From: Acinetobacter rudis
Lineage (GTDB): Bacteria > Pseudomonadota > Gammaproteobacteria > Pseudomonadales > Moraxellaceae
Direction of reading: 5' to 3'
DNA length: 64,000 nt
NCBI RefSeq assembly: GCF_031157835.1
Contig: NZ_JAVIDR010000004.1
Coordinates: 62,001 to 126,000 of the forward strand
Below, piece after piece: positions 62,143 through 64,000 of the stretch. The notes under the pieces are model-generated. The model was not told where the DNA came from, ran no database searches, and saw nothing but the letters and a program-made list of their open reading frames with translations. Each line of letters opens with the position of its first letter. Positions within the stretch are counted from its first letter, which is position 1. The translations under genes and the position numbers were made by a program.

Positions 62143-63981
62143 TTACTCAACAGTAACTGATTTGGCCAAGTTACGTGGCTGGTCTACATCAGTACCACGT
62201 AATACCGCAACATGATATGACAACAATTGAACAGGGATACTATAAACAATTGGTGCTAACCATGTGCTAACACTTGGAATTTGTACAACATGTTGACGGT
62301 CTTTACTGTTGATTTCACTATTTTCATCAGCAAAAACAAATAGTTCACCACCACGTGCTTGAACTTCTTCCATATTAGATTTGAGTTTATCTAACATATC
62401 ATCCATTGGCGCTAAAATAACAACTGGCATTTCATTGTCAACAAGTGCCAAAGGACCATGTTTTAGTTCACCTGCAGCATAACCTTCAGCATGAATGTAT
62501 GAAATTTCTTTCAGCTTTAAAGCACCTTCAAGTGCGATAGGGAATTGTGTACCGCGACCTAAGAATAAACAGTGGTTCTTTTCAACAAACAATTCAGACA
62601 GATTTAGAATGGCATTGTTAAATTGTAAGGTTTTTAGAATTACACTTGGTAAATGCCATAATGTCGCTGCAATCTCGCTTAACTGAGCAGGGGAAATTTG
62701 CTGCTTAGTTTGTCCTACTTTTAGAACCAATAACATGAAGGCAGTAAGCTGGGTTGTGAATGCTTTGGTTGATGCAACACCAATTTCAGGACCAGCAAGT
62801 GTGAGCAGGTGGTGCTGAGTTTCACGTACCATTGAAGATGTTGCAACGTTACAGATCGTCAGTGTTGAAATATTAATATTACGATTAGCAGCGCGTTTTT
62901 GTGTGTCACGTAGAGCTGCTAAGGTATCTGCTGTCTCACCTGACTGAGATACACATATATAAAGTGTATCAGCTACGATCACTGGAGTACGGTAGCGATA
63001 TTCGCTGGCAATCTCAACTTGGCAAGGTAAGCCGATCAGTTGTTCAAACCAGTATTTCGCAATCATGCCGGCATGGTAGCTTGTACCACAGGCAATAATT
63101 TGTACTTGTTTGATTTGACTAAAATCAGCTTCTGCATCTTTTAGGAAGTCATCACGTAATGCATTGCCATTAAGCGCTTGAGCCATTGTTTGTTGAATAG
63201 CTTCAGGTTGCTCATAGATCTCTTTGAGCATGAAGTGTTTATATTCACCTTTACTTGCATGGCTGACAGTTGCATCTAATTCTTTAATAGGGCGTTCAAT
63301 GGCCTTACCATTGGCAAAGATTTCAATATGTTCACGTGTTAAGCGTGCCATATCACCTTCTTCAAGGTAGATAAAGCGGTTAGTTACAGGTAGTAGTGCT
63401 AACTGGTCAGAACTAATAAAGTTTTCACCAATACCAACACCAATAACTAAAGGCGAACCTTCACGTACAACAATCAGTTCATCAGGATAATCGGTATGTA
63501 TAATACCGAGTGCATAAGCACCTTCAAGTTGTGGTACGATTTTTTCTACAGCACTAAAGAGGTTATCGCTGTGTTTGAGTGCTTCTGCAATTAAATGCGC
63601 AACAACTTCAGTATCTGTTTCTGAACTAAAGACATAACCTAGATCTTGTAATTTTTGTTTGAGAACTTGATAGTTTTCAATGATACCGTTATGTACAACA
63701 GCAATTTTACCTGAAACATGAGGGTGAGCATTGTTTTCAGTTGGTTTGCCATGAGTAGCCCAACGCGTATGTGCAATACCTAGACTACCCTGAATATCAG
63801 ATTGTTCTACCGCTGTATCGAGGTTGATAACTTTCCCTACACGACGCTCGCGTAGTAGTTGCCCGCCATTGACTAACGCCAAACCTGCTGAGTCATATCC
63901 ACGGTATTCTAAGCGTTTTAAGCCCTCAATAAGGATATTTGTAATACTACGTTCTGCAACGCCACCTACGATTCCACACAT
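62143..63981 (-). CDS. glmS: Glutamine--fructose-6-phosphate aminotransferase (isomerizing)
   Basis: Makes glucosamine-6-phosphate, the entry to peptidoglycan and LPS amino sugars. 612 residues: a glutamine amidotransferase domain with Cys2 as nucleophile (MCGIVGG), then two SIS sugar-isomerase domains (CGTSYHAGMIAKYW; LGRGTQFPIALEGALKLKEISYIHAEGYAAGELKHGP), ending in the conserved DQPRNLAKSVTVE. Its 3' end is the Tn7 attachment target recognised by TnsD. The Tn7-like insertion leaves the coding region intact. Confidence 0.97.
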   Translation of the reverse strand: MCGIVGGVAERSITNILIEGLKRLEYRGYDSAGLALVNGGQLLRERRVGKVINLDTAVEQSDIQGSLGIAHTRWATHGKPTENNAHPHVSGKIAVVHNGIIENYQVLKQKLQDLGYVFSSETDTEVVAHLIAEALKHSDNLFSAVEKIVPQLEGAYALGIIHTDYPDELIVVREGSPLVIGVGIGENFISSDQLALLPVTNRFIYLEEGDMARLTREHIEIFANGKAIERPIKELDATVSHASKGEYKHFMLKEIYEQPEAIQQTMAQALNGNALRDDFLKDAEADFSQIKQVQIIACGTSYHAGMIAKYWFEQLIGLPCQVEIASEYRYRTPVIVADTLYICVSQSGETADTLAALRDTQKRAANRNINISTLTICNVATSSMVRETQHHLLTLAGPEIGVASTKAFTTQLTAFMLLVLKVGQTKQQISPAQLSEIAATLWHLPSVILKTLQFNNAILNLSELFVEKNHCLFLGRGTQFPIALEGALKLKEISYIHAEGYAAGELKHGPLALVDNEMPVVILAPMDDMLDKLKSNMEEVQARGGELFVFADENSEINSKDRQHVVQIPSVSTWLAPIVYSIPVQLLSYHVAVLRGTDVDQPRNLAKSVTVE

Positions 63982-64000
63982 AATAATACCTTCTTATTTT

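Noticed and set aside
1..64000. CRISPR array, tRNA, rRNA, prophage or integron
   Set aside because: No regularly spaced repeats, no tRNA-like or rRNA sequence, and no phage structural or integrase genes were found on reading the window.

Overview
The window reads as an Acinetobacter chromosome (Moraxellaceae, Gammaproteobacteria). It is AT-rich. The gene neighbourhoods phoB-phoR, psd with a rhodanese, dapA-bamC-purC, purE-purK, serB next to a membrane sensor protein, and glmS with an insertion at its 3' end all fit that genus. No rRNA, tRNA, prophage or CRISPR array was recognised.

Layout. 0-8 kb: the tail of an upstream gene, an SDR/TetR divergent pair around a perfect palindromic operator, phoBR behind Pho-box-like repeats, psd-sulfurtransferase, pncB and dtd. 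8.05-9.27 kb: a tnpB-only IS200/IS605-type element whose TnpB has glycine in place of the canonical RuvC-II glutamate. 9.3-22.6 kb: housekeeping genes for serine, purine, lysine and NAD metabolism, envelope proteins and transporters. 22.64-23.12 kb: a gene-free AT-rich stretch with ten copies of the 9-mer GAATTTAAA in both orientations and three perfect DnaA boxes (TTATCCACA). This looks like a replication origin or another DnaA-controlled element. 23.2-27.1 kb: an OsmC protein, a basic 59-residue ORF, an esterase-like lipoprotein and an MgtC-like membrane protein.

27.5-37.1 kb: an accessory catabolic operon. It encodes an acetamidase/formamidase with a zinc ribbon, a Rieske oxygenase alpha subunit, a SnoaL-fold protein, a StyA/StyB-type flavin monooxygenase and reductase, an SDR, a Rieske ferredoxin and a ferredoxin reductase. 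A convergent PAS histidine kinase/FixJ-type regulator pair follows. The parts resemble indole (iif) and indole-acetate (iac) degradation systems, but the combination and order match neither as I know them. 38.4-53.6 kb: amino-acid uptake (CycA-like) with an IclR regulator, an MFS exporter, and a tyrosine-degradation block (hppD, aromatic permease, fahA, maiA, a VOC-fold protein). Its three promoters share a 17-bp operator. Next come a DapA-like/class II aldolase pair with a divergent MocR regulator, and a BenE transporter. 53.9-58.4 kb: an iron-uptake operon (Fur box, TonB siderophore receptor, two small membrane proteins, PepSY ferric reductase).

60.28-62.12 kb: a 1,834-bp internally deleted Tn7-like transposon at attTn7, just downstream of glmS. 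It has 15-bp perfect terminal inverted repeats starting TGTG, Tn7-like end-binding repeats, a perfect 5-bp target duplication (ACAAC), an intact PLP aminotransferase as cargo, and a fused remnant of a probable tnsA start and a MocR regulator tail. The insertion separates glmS from its own terminator.

All function calls come from reading motifs and family resemblance. No database search was run.
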